Numbered from the stretch's first letter, positions 34,114-43,845 are shown. The stretch: 60,783 nucleotides of DNA from Verrucomicrobiia bacterium (GCA_030432565.1 JAUIGV010000031.1:1-60783), one strand, 5' to 3'. A program made the numbers and translations. Notes: generated by a model from the letters alone, not told the origin.

Positions 34114-37100
34114 TTAAGGATGGGTTGCAAGTGCCCGAAGACGCCAGAACGTTTTGGGTGTTTCGGATAGATCTATCGCAAATTCCTTCGTTTGGATGGA
34201 TCCTGATAAATCGGTGACTGTCGTTTCCATGGTTGACCACGTTTCAAGGTCGTTGGAGGTCTGGAATTCGAGAGTCACTCCGCTGCGACCAATATGGCTG
34301 GTAAAGCGAACCGTTCCTTCCTCTCCCAACCGGACGAAAGAGGGAAGTTCGTCCGGAGAATTGGGATCGGTTCCTATAGCAAACTCAAGAAGGTTCGAGA
34401 GGAAGTCACCGTCGGGGTCGAGCTCTTCGGATCCCACATTATTGCTCGTCGCCCAAGTTTGATAGTTCTCGGTTTGAAGAATTCCCCCGGGGGTCGGTGA
34501 TGCGGCATTCCACGAACTTGAGAAGTTGCCAAAGTCGAGTGCTCCGTTCCGGGTCAGCGATGAGCCTCCGGTAGTCGCAGGCCAGGGAGCCGATGACTGG
34601 TAGCGAACTTCGTCGATCGTAATTTGGTCCGAGCCATCCTGACCGATTCCCTTTTGAAGTCGAACCGTGCCCATCGTATCGTTGAGTGGGCCGTCGCTCG
34701 CAGGCCCGATCAAAGTGACTGCTTCCGTGATTCCAAAGGTGTTTCGAAAATCCAGAGTTTGGGCGATATCGATCCGGGGGTCGAAGGTGACGATGACGAT
34801 TGATTCTCCGGGCGCGATGTTGTGTGACGCATTGAAGTCAAAATCGAGTCCGCCACGGAGCTTCCAGAATTCCAGTGGAATGGCAGTGTCACCGGTGTTG
34901 GTTAGCTCGACAAACTCATGCGAGTCGGATCCCGGCGGATTGTAGTGGACCTCGGAGACGAAGACCGGGCCAATGACGGGGCCACTGTTCGGAGCCTCCG
35001 GTGTGCGGGCGGTCATCGTGAAGAGGGTATCCAGACCCATGCCGTCCGGCCAACGACCCAAGGTGGTGCCCGGGGTGGCAGCAGCAAATTCCACTTGGTC
35101 GACAAAGTTAATGGGTCTGCCGGAGCTGTCGGTTTCGACAAGCCAGAGGTCGTCGCCATTTCCACCGCTATTGAGCCCGAAGGGCCGGCCGGTTCTCCAG
35201 TTGCCTTTGATGGACGCATTGTCGAGGAATGTGGCGTCGATCGAGAAATTGTTTTCATCAATGACGATGACCTCAAAGCTCTCATTGAATTGGGAGAACC
35301 CATTGTAACCTTCGATCGTGATCAGGTCACCGGTAGTCAGGCCGTGGCTTGGGCTCGTGACCGTCGTCGGGCTTGAGCCTGCGTTGCCCGCGTAATCTGT
35401 GACGGGATTGGTTGCGGGAGCCTGATATTGGCTGTCCTGGATGACGAGGTAGTCGAGCCCTCCTAGTGTTGTCGGGGGGATCTCGTACGATTGGTAAACT
35501 CGTTTGGAATCGGTGAGAAGCCAGCCACCGATATCGAGGGTGGAAGCCGTGGTGTTGTGGAGTTCGATGAAGTCCAGGCCGGCGTCGGCTGATCTTACTT
35601 CGTTAATTACCACTCTCCGATCCGAAACGGGGCCATTGGTGCCCGGCGAGCCGTGAAAGGCGACGCTGGGAGCCCAGTTGTCGGGATTGGAAAGGTCGCC
35701 TGTAAAGTCAAGGAGTTCGAGTGATGAGCCATCGCCGTCAGGGCGGGCGGGCCAGGAGCCTGCATCGTTAAAGGTGAAAGAGCTAATGACACTTCCAGAG
35801 CTATCGAGAAGGGTGAGGCTCTCGCCATCGTTATCCAGCCCTCCTGAAAAGGTCCCCGCGATCAGGCTGGAAAGACCCTGGCCATATCGCGCGAGGAAAG
35901 CGTCTTCGTCACGCACGACAAGTGCCTGTTCGCCGGGGGGGATGGCGTGCGGGGGGAGTGTGAGTGAGATTCCATCAGTGAAGGAAAGACCGGCAAGGTT
36001 GATCGCAGTGGCTCCTGTGTTGGTGAGTTCGATGAATTCGAAGAGATCCTTGTTTTCCAGATCAAGTGGCGCTGCAGACAGCTTTTCAAGCAGGGTGGCT
36101 TCGCGTGGGTGATAGTTGATCTCGCTAATCACGAGGTTCGAGGCGGTTGCTGCTTGTTCCAGCAGGAAGGTTCCTGAAATCGGGGCGGACCACTCGTCCT
36201 CCACCTTTAAGCGTGCTGTGATCAGGGCTGATTCCGGCAGGTTAATCACAGGCTCGCCGGCCGGGCGCGAAAGCGAAAGGGCAACATCCATCCCAAGATC
36301 GCTGCTATTTGCAGAGGCATTGTGAAGTTCAACGCTCAGGACGTTCGTTCCTTCAAGTAAATCTCCCGGAGCAAGAGGGATTTCCTCCTCAAGAATGGCA
36401 TCTTCATTGGCATTTCCGAGCGCGAAGTCACCATAGGCTATCACTCCGGCTGCCATGTTCTCACGAAAGACTTCCTTTCCGTTGAGGTAAACGATGACCC
36501 CATCGTCCCTGATGATTGAGAGACTGAGTGATGTGACATCGGCTGCGTCGGTCACCTCGAAACTTTTGCGGAAGTAGACGGTGGGATAGCCGCTCCCGAG
36601 GGGGCCGATATTGATGACGGTGTTTGCGTCAGCCGCGCTGATTGAGGTGGTTGTGCGCCCTCCGATCAAGCCCTGTCCTGCGTCCCAAGAACTGTCGTCA
36701 AACTGAGGGTGTTTCCAATCGTTTGAGTTGTATCCCGAGGCGGGGTTTGTCCTTACGACATTGCTGGAAGAAAGTGCCTCGGTGGAGGCTTGGTAGCGCC
36801 ACTGTTCTGATTCGAACGGGAAGACCGATTCAGTGGCCACACCGGAGAAAATTGGAAGAGCACTTGGTGAAATGCTTCCGTCCGGCAGGAGGGGGTCGGT
36901 TCCGTCGAGGGTGTAGTAGATGGTGCCGGTTTCGCCGTTGAGTGTGAGCTGGTCGTTTCCGCCCACAAATCCTCCTCCGGAGGTCTGCCCGTTGATCGCA
37001 AAGGCAGGTGATTCGACACTCGGATACAGGTTGGCACTTTTGAGCTGATTGATCACGTTGTTGGTCCGGACCGGGAAGTAGGTATTGTAGAGCCGGTTTT

Positions 37101-39174
37101 GCTCGGTCAGCCAGTCGTCACGGTCATAGGGCGTGGAACGACGGTGGTCACCCCATCGTGCGGCTTCGGCAATGATCGCCTTGTCAATGGCGTTGGCGTA
37201 TTTCTCCCATCGGGCCCGCGTTTTAGCCGGGGTCAGGGCTCCCTCACCGGTCAAATGCATGTGGGCCCGGTCCGCAAAGCGTTGACGGTATTCGGGGATC
37301 GATTCGAGGATTGTCCGAATGTTCATGGGGTCAACAGGGACGGACGAACCATTAAGGAATGTGGAAGACGTCGGAGATTCGAGGACACGTTCGCCATCCC
37401 ATGAAAAGAGTTTCCAGGGTTTCATTTCGGTGGGTGTGGAGAAAGGGCCTCCACCGGCAGCCCGCCAGTTTCCGTCGGTTTTGAGGTCCTGGTTTCCGCC
37501 GAAGCGTTGGATGATTCGGAAGTCGATGTAGTTGTCGACGTCGAGGACTTGTTGGATGTCCTCCCAGTTGCGTGAGTTGACGACCGACCGCATGGCATTC
37601 CACGCAGTTGCATTTCCTTCGACAAAGGTGTTTCCGTTCCGCGCGTCAATGAGGTCGCTGTCTCCTCCCTCGTAGTTGGCGTAGTGGGCGTTGTCCTGTC
37701 GTTCGGCAACATTGTGAAGGCCCCAGTAGAGTCCGTTGACGAAGACGTGGGCCAGGAATCCGGCACCGGCATCTTCATTGCCCATGTCACGAAGGCTTTC
37801 ACGCATCCATTGGTCGCGAATCATGGAACCACGTCCGCGTTGTCCGGCATTCCGGTGAATCCACGAGTTATTGTAGCCCGCCCGCAGAGCGATGGAATTG
37901 AAGTTGGCAACATCCACTTCCGGAAAGAGGACCTTTCGGAGTCGGCCCGCTCCATATTCCGCGCGAAAGCGAAAAGAGAGGGAGTGTTTCGGTGAAGCGC
38001 TGGGGTTGCGGCTGGCGCCTCCCTGGACTTTGAGTCCGCAGTGTTCTTGAAAGGCGGAACGTGAGTCGTTTTCGGCCGGGATAAACTCGGCGGAACAGGC
38101 TCGTTCCAGTCCATCCGACTGGGGATTGCCGTAGAGCGTGACGAAATCCGAGGATGGCATTGAGATTGAAATGGAGGGAGTCTCCTTGAATCCTTGCAGC
38201 ATGGCTTGGGCAATCGTGAGACCACCGTGTCCCGGTGACTGGGTGGTCGAGCGGGTGATTCTGGTGTCCATGTTGTAGTCGCCGGATGGAAACGAACCAT
38301 ATCCGGCGGGTTGGGTCTGCTGAAGGATGGCCGTATTCAGACCATTCGGGTCGCTGCCATTTGCGTTGGCATTGTCGATGTCAAGCAGCAGATAGGTGTG
38401 TGCTTCCCAGGAGCTTGGTGAAAGCCCGTTGGCAGTGGCGGCCGAGCGAACCACTGTGGTCTGGCTGATTGCAATGGGACTGGTGTAGACGCTTGCGCTT
38501 GCACCCGGAGCACCGGTGTTCGTCAGTGGAGGTGATCCATCCGTGGTGTAGTAAATGGTGGCGCCGGAAGTCGGAGTGGTCAGTGTGATTTGTTGGGCGC
38601 TTTGATAGAGTCCACGGGAAGGTGCGACCTCGAGGGGCGCAACCCGTGCGATTCCGTCCTCATCGTTTTCCGCGCCAGGAGTCGGGGAGTCAAAGAAGAC
38701 CACTTCATCGGTAAGCGGATGGTGGCCATAGGAAATATCGTCTGTTTGATTTGGGTAAGGACTGCCGGCAGGTCCGAACTCGGAGGCGGTGGATCCGTCA
38801 GGTGTAATCAGGGCAAGGTAGTCACCACTTTTGGAAAGCCTGAAGTTGGTATGGAGATTGTTATTGGTATCGGGAGTATCGTCGCCGGAGGCGAAGACAA
38901 CGAGGTAGCCATTGGCGGGGACGATGGCTCCGGCTGGAAAAATCCATGCGTCGGGAACATCCGGGTCATCGGTCAGACGCCAGCCCCCCAGGTCTTGCGA
39001 GGTATCGCTTGTGTTATGGAGCTCGATCCAATCATCAAATCGACCGGGAACAGAATTTGGAACGACAATCGTGTCATTGCCGGCCATGAATTCGTTGATG
39101 ATGATCGATGCCTCGCCACGGTGTGATCCGGCGGTGGCAAGGGTGAGGGCGATAAGAGAGTGTGCGGCCTTCAT
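34114..39174 (-). CDS. Giant secreted CotH-kinase exoprotein with four lamin-tail domains
   Basis: 1686 aa from ATG 39174 (MKAAHSLIALTLATAGSHRG, a signal peptide); the upstream in-frame ATG at 39225 falls in the amidase terminator. The order resembles its downstream neighbour: lamin-tail domain (about 25-150), chitobiase-like (180-260, IYYTTDGSPP), CotH kinase-like (330-680), second chitobiase-like (about 745-780, IYYTLDGTDP), galactose-binding-like (820-970), then three more lamin-tail domains (about 1015-1140, 1185-1375, 1400-1510) and the shared C-terminal module (about 1620-1686, TSNDLETWST). It lacks the N-terminal Tsp3 repeats of the neighbour but has more lamin-tail copies. The second CHB_HEX-like and galactose-binding parts are the most alike between the two, which points to duplication with domain gain and loss. 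Function is unknown. Confidence 0.88.
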   Translation of the reverse strand: MKAAHSLIALTLATAGSHRGEASIIINEFMAGNDTIVVPNSVPGRFDDWIELHNTSDTSQDLGGWRLTDDPDVPDAWIFPAGAIVPANGYLVVFASGDDTPDTNNNLHTNFRLSKSGDYLALITPDGSTASEFGPAGSPYPNQTDDISYGHHPLTDEVVFFDSPTPGAENDEDGIARVAPLEVAPSRGLYQSAQQITLTTPTSGATIYYTTDGSPPLTNTGAPGASASVYTSPIAISQTTVVRSAATANGLSPSSWEAHTYLLLDIDNANANGSDPNGLNTAILQQTQPAGYGSFPSGDYNMDTRITRSTTQSPGHGGLTIAQAMLQGFKETPSISISMPSSDFVTLYGNPQSDGLERACSAEFIPAENDSRSAFQEHCGLKVQGGASRNPSASPKHSLSFRFRAEYGAGRLRKVLFPEVDVANFNSIALRAGYNNSWIHRNAGQRGRGSMIRDQWMRESLRDMGNEDAGAGFLAHVFVNGLYWGLHNVAERQDNAHYANYEGGDSDLIDARNGNTFVEGNATAWNAMRSVVNSRNWEDIQQVLDVDNYIDFRIIQRFGGNQDLKTDGNWRAAGGGPFSTPTEMKPWKLFSWDGERVLESPTSSTFLNGSSVPVDPMNIRTILESIPEYRQRFADRAHMHLTGEGALTPAKTRARWEKYANAIDKAIIAEAARWGDHRRSTPYDRDDWLTEQNRLYNTYFPVRTNNVINQLKSANLYPSVESPAFAINGQTSGGGFVGGNDQLTLNGETGTIYYTLDGTDPLLPDGSISPSALPIFSGVATESVFPFESEQWRYQASTEALSSSNVVRTNPASGYNSNDWKHPQFDDSSWDAGQGLIGGRTTTSISAADANTVINIGPLGSGYPTVYFRKSFEVTDAADVTSLSLSIIRDDGVIVYLNGKEVFRENMAAGVIAYGDFALGNANEDAILEEEIPLAPGDLLEGTNVLSVELHNASANSSDLGMDVALSLSRPAGEPVINLPESALITARLKVEDEWSAPISGTFLLEQAATASNLVISEINYHPREATLLEKLSAAPLDLENKDLFEFIELTNTGATAINLAGLSFTDGISLTLPPHAIPPGEQALVVRDEDAFLARYGQGLSSLIAGTFSGGLDNDGESLTLLDSSGSVISSFTFNDAGSWPARPDGDGSSLELLDFTGDLSNPDNWAPSVAFHGSPGTNGPVSDRRVVINEVRSADAGLDFIELHNTTASTLDIGGWLLTDSKRVYQSYEIPPTTLGGLDYLVIQDSQYQAPATNPVTDYAGNAGSSPTTVTSPSHGLTTGDLITIEGYNGFSQFNESFEVIVIDENNFSIDATFLDNASIKGNWRTGRPFGLNSGGNGDDLWLVETDSSGRPINFVDQVEFAAATPGTTLGRWPDGMGLDTLFTMTARTPEAPNSGPVIGPVFVSEVHYNPPGSDSHEFVELTNTGDTAIPLEFWKLRGGLDFDFNASHNIAPGESIVIVTFDPRIDIAQTLDFRNTFGITEAVTLIGPASDGPLNDTMGTVRLQKGIGQDGSDQITIDEVRYQSSAPWPATTGGSSLTRNGALDFGNFSSSWNAASPTPGGILQTENYQTWATSNNVGSEELDPDGDFLSNLLEFAIGTDPNSPDELPSFVRLGEEGTVRFTSHIGRSGVTLEFQTSNDLETWSTMETTVTDLSGSIQTKEFAIDLSETPKTFWRLRALATHP

Positions 39175-39223
39175 AAACTGGTGGAACTTCGACAAGATAA
39201 GCGCAGGTTTTGGCCGGATAAAC

Positions 39224-39248
39224 AAAAAAGGGACCGATCGGCCCCTTT
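39224..39248 (-). terminator. Intrinsic terminator of the amidase gene
   Basis: On the minus strand AAAGGGGCCGATCGGTCCCT is an almost perfect palindrome followed by TTTTT, about 30 bases past the amidase stop and just before the CotH gene start, so the exoprotein genes need their own promoter. Confidence 0.8.
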
Positions 39249-39277
39249 CTCATTGGATGTTTTTGCAGCGAGGACGA

Positions 39278-40300
39278 TTAACGTTTCGCGGTTCCCACTT
39301 TCTGCATTGTTGCTTTGCGGTAGAAGACAATGGCTTCGCACATCGACTTGGCAAGAGTGCGCTGGTATGTGGGATTGTTAATCAAATACTTCTCTTTCGG
39401 GTGGCTCATGAAACCTCCTTCGAAGAGAATGGCAGGATGCTTAACGCCGGTCAAAACACTGTAACGGGCGCGGCGGATCCCACGGTCGGGGACCTCCAGT
39501 TTAGCCCGTGCCAGGAGTTGGATGCTGCTCCAGTGGACGGCGGTGGCAAGAGCGATATTTGCCGAGTCCTGGGCATTCCCCATACGTTCGATGTTGTCGG
39601 AATCCTTGAGCCCGCGCCCGTAGTGGGCGACTCCAACTGGCGAAAGGGTGAAAGTTTCAATTCCGCGCGCCTGGGAGCGGCCGCGCGATCCGGCGGAGTT
39701 GAAGTGGATGCTGATGAAAATGGCGTTCTTGTAGCTGTTGGCGAGCTTAACACGCTCCTGAAGAGTCAGGAAAACATCGTCGGTGCGGGTCATGATGACC
39801 TTGAAGCCACGCTTTTTGAGATTTTCCTGGAGCATCTTTGCAACCTTGAGATTGTATCCAGCCTCGGTGCCGAGTGAATTGACTGCGCCGGCATCCTGAC
39901 CTCCGTGTCCAGGGTCGATGATCACGGTGTCAAAGCCTTTGGCTTCCTTGATTTTGAAGGGTCGCAGGACCGGGTCGATGACCTTTTTTAGGTCTACGAT
40001 CGAGATGTGGTAGGTGCCAAGTGAAACCACGGCGTGACTAAAAATGAACTTTACGTTGTTCATCAGGACCTCCTGTCCACCAGCGCGAAACTTGAGCTCC
40101 ACATCCGAATTTCTCAAAATTATGTAGCTCCCCGACTTGGTCATGCTGGTGAGGCCGTAAAAGTCCTTCACCTGGGAAAGGGGAACATACTTATTGTTAC
40201 GATATTCCTTAACCTTCCAGCGAACCTTGGAGGCTGAGGCCGGAAGGATGGCAAGAAAGAGAAGCAGGAAGAAGCTGCGTCGGAAGTTGAAGATTCTCAT
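39278..40300 (-). CDS. N-acetylmuramoyl-L-alanine amidase (Amidase_3 family)
   Basis: 340 aa from ATG 40300 (MRIFNFRRSFFLLLFLAILP), a signal peptide; an ATG 54 bases upstream precedes it but adds nothing. Residues 24-112 form a small beta domain like the N-terminal copper amine oxidase-like domain seen in other cell-wall amidases (YVPLSQVKDFYGL). The Amidase_3 domain (about 124-335) has the zinc ligands His132 (DPGHGG), Glu146 and His199 (SIHF) and the catalytic Glu294 (FEGGF). It cleaves the bond between MurNAc and the stem peptide in the periplasm, for example during cell separation. A good sigma70 promoter lies at 40334-40362. Confidence 0.94.
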   Translation of the reverse strand: MRIFNFRRSFFLLLFLAILPASASKVRWKVKEYRNNKYVPLSQVKDFYGLTSMTKSGSYIILRNSDVELKFRAGGQEVLMNNVKFIFSHAVVSLGTYHISIVDLKKVIDPVLRPFKIKEAKGFDTVIIDPGHGGQDAGAVNSLGTEAGYNLKVAKMLQENLKKRGFKVIMTRTDDVFLTLQERVKLANSYKNAIFISIHFNSAGSRGRSQARGIETFTLSPVGVAHYGRGLKDSDNIERMGNAQDSANIALATAVHWSSIQLLARAKLEVPDRGIRRARYSVLTGVKHPAILFEGGFMSHPKEKYLINNPTYQRTLAKSMCEAIVFYRKATMQKVGTAKR

Positions 40301-40333
40301 AAGTCGATAATCCGGGCGGAGGAGGTGTTGGCC

Positions 40334-40362
40334 ATGATAGGAATTCAGGCTCAACTTGCCAA
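40334..40362 (-). promoter_or_regulatory. sigma70 promoter of the amidase gene
   Basis: On the minus strand TTGGCA (40362-40357), 17 bases, then TATCAT (40339-40334), about 34 bases before the start codon. Confidence 0.75.
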
Positions 40363-40399
40363 GGTGTAAAATACCATGGAATTCAAGTGATTGCCGAAG

Positions 40400-40861
40400 C
40401 TACTCGACCCCGGTGATCGTAAGAGCAGGACTTTCCAGTTCTGCGCCCATCTTCTTTTCGTTGAGTTCTTGATAGAGTCGTGAATCCGGAGTGATCACGG
40501 TGACGTCACAGCCGAGATAGTCTGTCATGAGCCCGCCTCCGGTGGGCGCGAGAAGGTAGAAACAAATTTCGCCCTCCTGATCGACTTCGACCAAGGCCCC
40601 TGGGCCCACTGGTTCGGTCATTTCGAAGTTTCGGGGTTCGAATCGCTTGAATATCGCGAGCGATTCCTCGGCGAGCGCCAATTGCCCGGCCTGTGCTTCG
40701 GCAAGATAAGCGGCCTCGATGGCGCGAGTGTCGTATTTTCCTTCCGATTTCGTCTCGTCACCGCTGGCGCTCTCGTTGGTTTCAGCGAGGGCCGATTTGG
40801 TGATGGTAATTTTTTCTTCCATCTGCCGGAGCAGGTTGGAGATGACGTCGTCCTTAGTCAT
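40400..40861 (-). CDS. GreA/GreB-like protein
   Basis: 153 aa from ATG 40861 (MTKDDVISNLLRQMEEKITI). The N-terminal half is helical with the motif KYDTRAIEAAYLAEAQAGQL, typical of a stand-alone Gre-like family that lacks the classical GreA length and coiled-coil tip. The C-terminal half (about residues 90-145) resembles the FKBP-like domain of Gre factors: YLLAPTGGGLMTDYLGCDV and VITPDSRLYQELNEKKMG. It may act on RNA polymerase, perhaps as a regulator rather than a cleavage factor, but this is inferred. Its start overlaps the 3' end of the DAHP synthase gene by 8 bases, so it is co-transcribed and possibly coupled with that gene. Confidence 0.75.
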   Translation of the reverse strand: MTKDDVISNLLRQMEEKITITKSALAETNESASGDETKSEGKYDTRAIEAAYLAEAQAGQLALAEESLAIFKRFEPRNFEMTEPVGPGALVEVDQEGEICFYLLAPTGGGLMTDYLGCDVTVITPDSRLYQELNEKKMGAELESPALTITGVE

Positions 40862-41915
40862 TCTTGGCACGGCGGGCTTCCACCGCTTCTGCGAAAGCTT
40901 GCAGGACTTCCTCGGTGGTTTGCCAGTTGATGCAGGCATCGGTGACCGATTGTCCGTAAACCATGTCATCCGAGATCTTTTGATTTCCCTCAACGATATT
41001 GGACTCGATCATGACAGCGGCAATGTCTTTGGCTCCGTTCGCCATTTGTTCGCAAAGATCTGCGGCCACCTTGGGTTGGTTGCGGTAGTCCTTGTTCGAG
41101 TTTCCGTGGGAGCAATCAACCATGAGTTGCTCGGGTAGCCCGATTTCACGGAGTTTTGAACTGACCGGGTCGATCTCATCACGGGTATAATTTTGACCAC
41201 TCTTGCCACCCCGGAGGATCAAGTGGCAGGCGTCATTGCCGGTGGTGGTGACGATTGCGGAGACGCCCTGCTTGGTTACGGAAAGGAAGTGGTGGGGCTT
41301 TGAGGAAGCGCCAATGGCATCGAGCGCGATTTGGATCGAGCCGCCGGTTCCGTTTTTGAAACCAACGGGCATTGAGAGCCCGGAGGCAAGTTCACGGTGG
41401 ACCTGGGATTCGGTCGTTCTCGCCCCGATGGCTCCCCAGGCAATCACATCGGCAACATATTGCGGAGAAATGGCATCGAGAAATTCCGTGCCGGCCGGAA
41501 CTCCCATTTCGGCAAGTTGCAGGAGGAGTTCACGGGCGGTCCGCAGTCCGCGGTTGATATCGAAAGAATCGTTGAGATCAGGATCATTGATGAGTCCCTT
41601 CCAGCCCACCGTGGTGCGTGGCTTCTCAAAATAAACGCGCATGATGATATGAAGGTCTTTTTTATAAAGCTCGGCCGCTCCCTTGAGCCGCGCGGCATAC
41701 TCAATGGCGGCCGAAGGATCGTGGATGGAGCAGGGACCCACTACCACAAGCAGGCGATCGTCCTCACCCTTTAAAATCGCTTCGGCTCCCTGACGGGCGG
41801 AAGAAACAAGCTGCGCGGCTGATTCGCTCAGCGGGAGTTGATAGGAAAGAACGGCCGGCGAAATAAGCGGGTCGATGCGGGCGATGCGGAGGTCGTCTGT
41901 GTTAGTGGTGGCCAC
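40854..41915 (-). CDS. aroG: 3-deoxy-7-phosphoheptulonate synthase (class I, AroG-type)
   Basis: 353 aa, the usual length of the E. coli-type enzyme. It condenses phosphoenolpyruvate with erythrose 4-phosphate, the first step of the shikimate pathway, in the cytoplasm. Motifs visible are VVVGPCSIHDPSAA, RVYFEKPRTTVGWKGLINDP, WGAIGARTTESQVHRELASG and MVDCSHGNSNKDY with metal ligands. Sensitivity to one of the aromatic amino acids is expected for this class, but the isozyme type cannot be read with confidence, so the symbol marks the family. It is first of a two-gene unit with the Gre-like gene. Confidence 0.93.
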   Translation of the reverse strand: MATTNTDDLRIARIDPLISPAVLSYQLPLSESAAQLVSSARQGAEAILKGEDDRLLVVVGPCSIHDPSAAIEYAARLKGAAELYKKDLHIIMRVYFEKPRTTVGWKGLINDPDLNDSFDINRGLRTARELLLQLAEMGVPAGTEFLDAISPQYVADVIAWGAIGARTTESQVHRELASGLSMPVGFKNGTGGSIQIALDAIGASSKPHHFLSVTKQGVSAIVTTTGNDACHLILRGGKSGQNYTRDEIDPVSSKLREIGLPEQLMVDCSHGNSNKDYRNQPKVAADLCEQMANGAKDIAAVMIESNIVEGNQKISDDMVYGQSVTDACINWQTTEEVLQAFAEAVEARRAKND

Positions 41916-41995
41916 GGGCGGAGTCTTTAAGGTTTTTTGAGAAATTCAAGAGTGGAGGTTTGTCAGATTGCAGGATTCGGTCCAGATTAATCCCC

Positions 41996-43114
41996 ATGCC
42001 CAAAAAGCGAAAACGGCAGCCGCCGCTGCACCGTGATCTCACCGCCGGAATGGTGCCGGATTTGGATTTGGTGTGCAATTACATCGATTCGACCGGGGAC
42101 AAGGAACTCGATGCGCGGATTCTGGAGCTCGCCAAGTCGGTAAGTGGAGTCGACGACTTCTGCCTGCTCGCAGAAATGATTTCCACTGCGGTTGGAATGG
42201 CCCGGGGCACCGCCGATCACGCCGATTTCAAATTGGCGAACCGCGCACTCAAGGAGATGAAGAAGTCGAGTGAGATTTTCGGACCTTTTCGTGGGAATCG
42301 TAAGGTTGCCCTTTTTGGTTCGGCGCGGACGAAGCCCGAAGAAAAGGAATATCAAACTGCGGTCAAGTTTTCGCGCCGAATGGTGGAGGAGGGATTTATG
42401 ACAATCACCGGAGCGGGTCCGGGAATCATGGCGGCCGGGAACGAAGGAGCGACTGCCGAGCACAGTTTCGGTCTCAATATCACGCTGCCTTTTGAGGCGT
42501 CGGCGAACGAGTTCATCTCCGGCGATCCCAAGCTCATCGATTACAATTACTTCTTCACCCGCAAGTTGGCTTTTGTGAAGGAGGCGGATGCCGGAGTGGG
42601 GATGCCGGGTGGAGTGGGCACGCAGGACGAGGTTTTTGAAGCCCTGACCCTCATTCAAACCGGCAAGGCCAAGCTTTATCCCATCGTGTGTCTCGATGCT
42701 CCGGGCGGAACCTACTGGAAGGCGTGGAAACAATTTGTGGAAGAGCACCTTTTTAGGCTGGGGATGATTTCCGAATCCGATTTCTCGCTCTTCAAGGTGA
42801 CTGATGATGTTGAGGAAGCCATTGCTGAAATCACCGGTTTTTATGCCAACTTCCATTCCTACCGCTATGTCGGGGATCGATTGGTAATTCGCTTGCAAAC
42901 AGCGTTGTCGGAAGCCGCGTTGAAAGATTTAAATCAGGAGTTTGCCGCAATGGTGAAGTCGGGAGAAATCAAGCAAGGACCGGCATTGAAGGAGGAAAGC
43001 AACGAACCCGAGTTGGCCGAGTTACCACGGATCGTGCTGCGTCACCGACGCTGCGACTTCGGACTCTTGCGGGAATTCATCAATGCAATCAATGAGGCCG
43101 AAGTAGAAAGCTGA
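41996..43114 (+). CDS. LOG-family nucleotide 5'-monophosphate glycosidase (PpnN/TIGR00730-like)
   Basis: 372 aa from ATG 41996 (MPKKRKRQPPLHRDLTAG). An N-terminal extension of 100 residues precedes the Rossmann-like LOG domain: ALFGSARTKPEEKEY, GAGPGIMAAGNEGA (139-152), FFTRKLAF and the hallmark PGGVGTQDE (204-212). LOG proteins remove the base from nucleoside monophosphates (PpnN in nucleotide homeostasis, LOG in cytokinin activation). Length lies between small LOG (about 200 aa) and PpnN (about 450 aa), so the exact role is open. The stop codon overlaps the tlyA start by one base. Confidence 0.88.
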   Translation: MPKKRKRQPPLHRDLTAGMVPDLDLVCNYIDSTGDKELDARILELAKSVSGVDDFCLLAEMISTAVGMARGTADHADFKLANRALKEMKKSSEIFGPFRGNRKVALFGSARTKPEEKEYQTAVKFSRRMVEEGFMTITGAGPGIMAAGNEGATAEHSFGLNITLPFEASANEFISGDPKLIDYNYFFTRKLAFVKEADAGVGMPGGVGTQDEVFEALTLIQTGKAKLYPIVCLDAPGGTYWKAWKQFVEEHLFRLGMISESDFSLFKVTDDVEEAIAEITGFYANFHSYRYVGDRLVIRLQTALSEAALKDLNQEFAAMVKSGEIKQGPALKEESNEPELAELPRIVLRHRRCDFGLLREFINAINEAEVES

Positions 43115-43842
43115 TGGCGAGGCAACGGGTGGATGCACTAATGGTGGCGCGGGGATTGTGTGATTCCCGTGAGCAGGCCAAAAGGTTGATCATGGCCGGG
43201 GAGGTCATGACCGGAACGGAGCGTGTTGCCAAGCCAAGTACGAAGCTTGATGAAGACGCTGATTTATCGGTAAAGGAAAAGCCAAAGTATGTCGGGCGTG
43301 GTGGTTTTAAGATTGAGGGGGCATTGCGGGAATTCGGGGTGGATCCGGCCGGCTGGGTCTGTGCCGACCTCGGTGCGTCCACCGGAGGGTTTACCGACTG
43401 TCTTCTCCAGCAAGGTGCGGCACGTGTTCACGCCATTGATGTCGGAACCAATCAATTGGTATGGAAGTTGCGAAGCGACGAGCGTGTGATTTCCAGGGAA
43501 CGTTTCAACGCCAGAAATCTTACCGTCGAAGACATTGGCGAGAAAGTAAAATTGGTAGTGATGGATTTGTCCTTCATTTCCCTGACCAAGGTCTTGCCCG
43601 CCGCCTTCTCCATCCTTGATGAAGGCGGTGTTATCATTCCTCTGATCAAACCGCAGTTTGAACTTTCGAGAGAGGAAGTGGGGAAGGGCGGAATCGTTCG
43701 CGAGCCGGAACTTCATCAAAAAGCAGTCGATAAGATCCGAACCTTCATCAATGAAGAATTGGGCCGCGAATGGTGCGGAGTCATCACCTCGCCCATTACG
43801 GGAACGGACGGCAACGTTGAATTTCTGGCGCAGATGAGGTAG
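43114..43842 (+). CDS. tlyA: TlyA-family rRNA 2'-O-methyltransferase
   Basis: 242 aa. An N-terminal S4 RNA-binding domain (residues 1-60: RQRVDALMVARGLCDSREQA and AGEV) is followed by a FtsJ-like SAM methyltransferase domain: YVGRGGFKIEGAL, the SAM loop ADLGASTGGFTDCLL, VMDLSFISLTKVL and the catalytic Lys in IKPQFEL. TlyA methylates C1409 of 16S rRNA and C1920 of 23S rRNA in mycobacteria and is linked to capreomycin susceptibility; the same reaction is likely here. It is coupled to the LOG gene. A terminator follows at 43846-43878. Confidence 0.92.
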   Translation: MARQRVDALMVARGLCDSREQAKRLIMAGEVMTGTERVAKPSTKLDEDADLSVKEKPKYVGRGGFKIEGALREFGVDPAGWVCADLGASTGGFTDCLLQQGAARVHAIDVGTNQLVWKLRSDERVISRERFNARNLTVEDIGEKVKLVVMDLSFISLTKVLPAAFSILDEGGVIIPLIKPQFELSREEVGKGGIVREPELHQKAVDKIRTFINEELGREWCGVITSPITGTDGNVEFLAQMR

Positions 43843-43845
43843 CCG

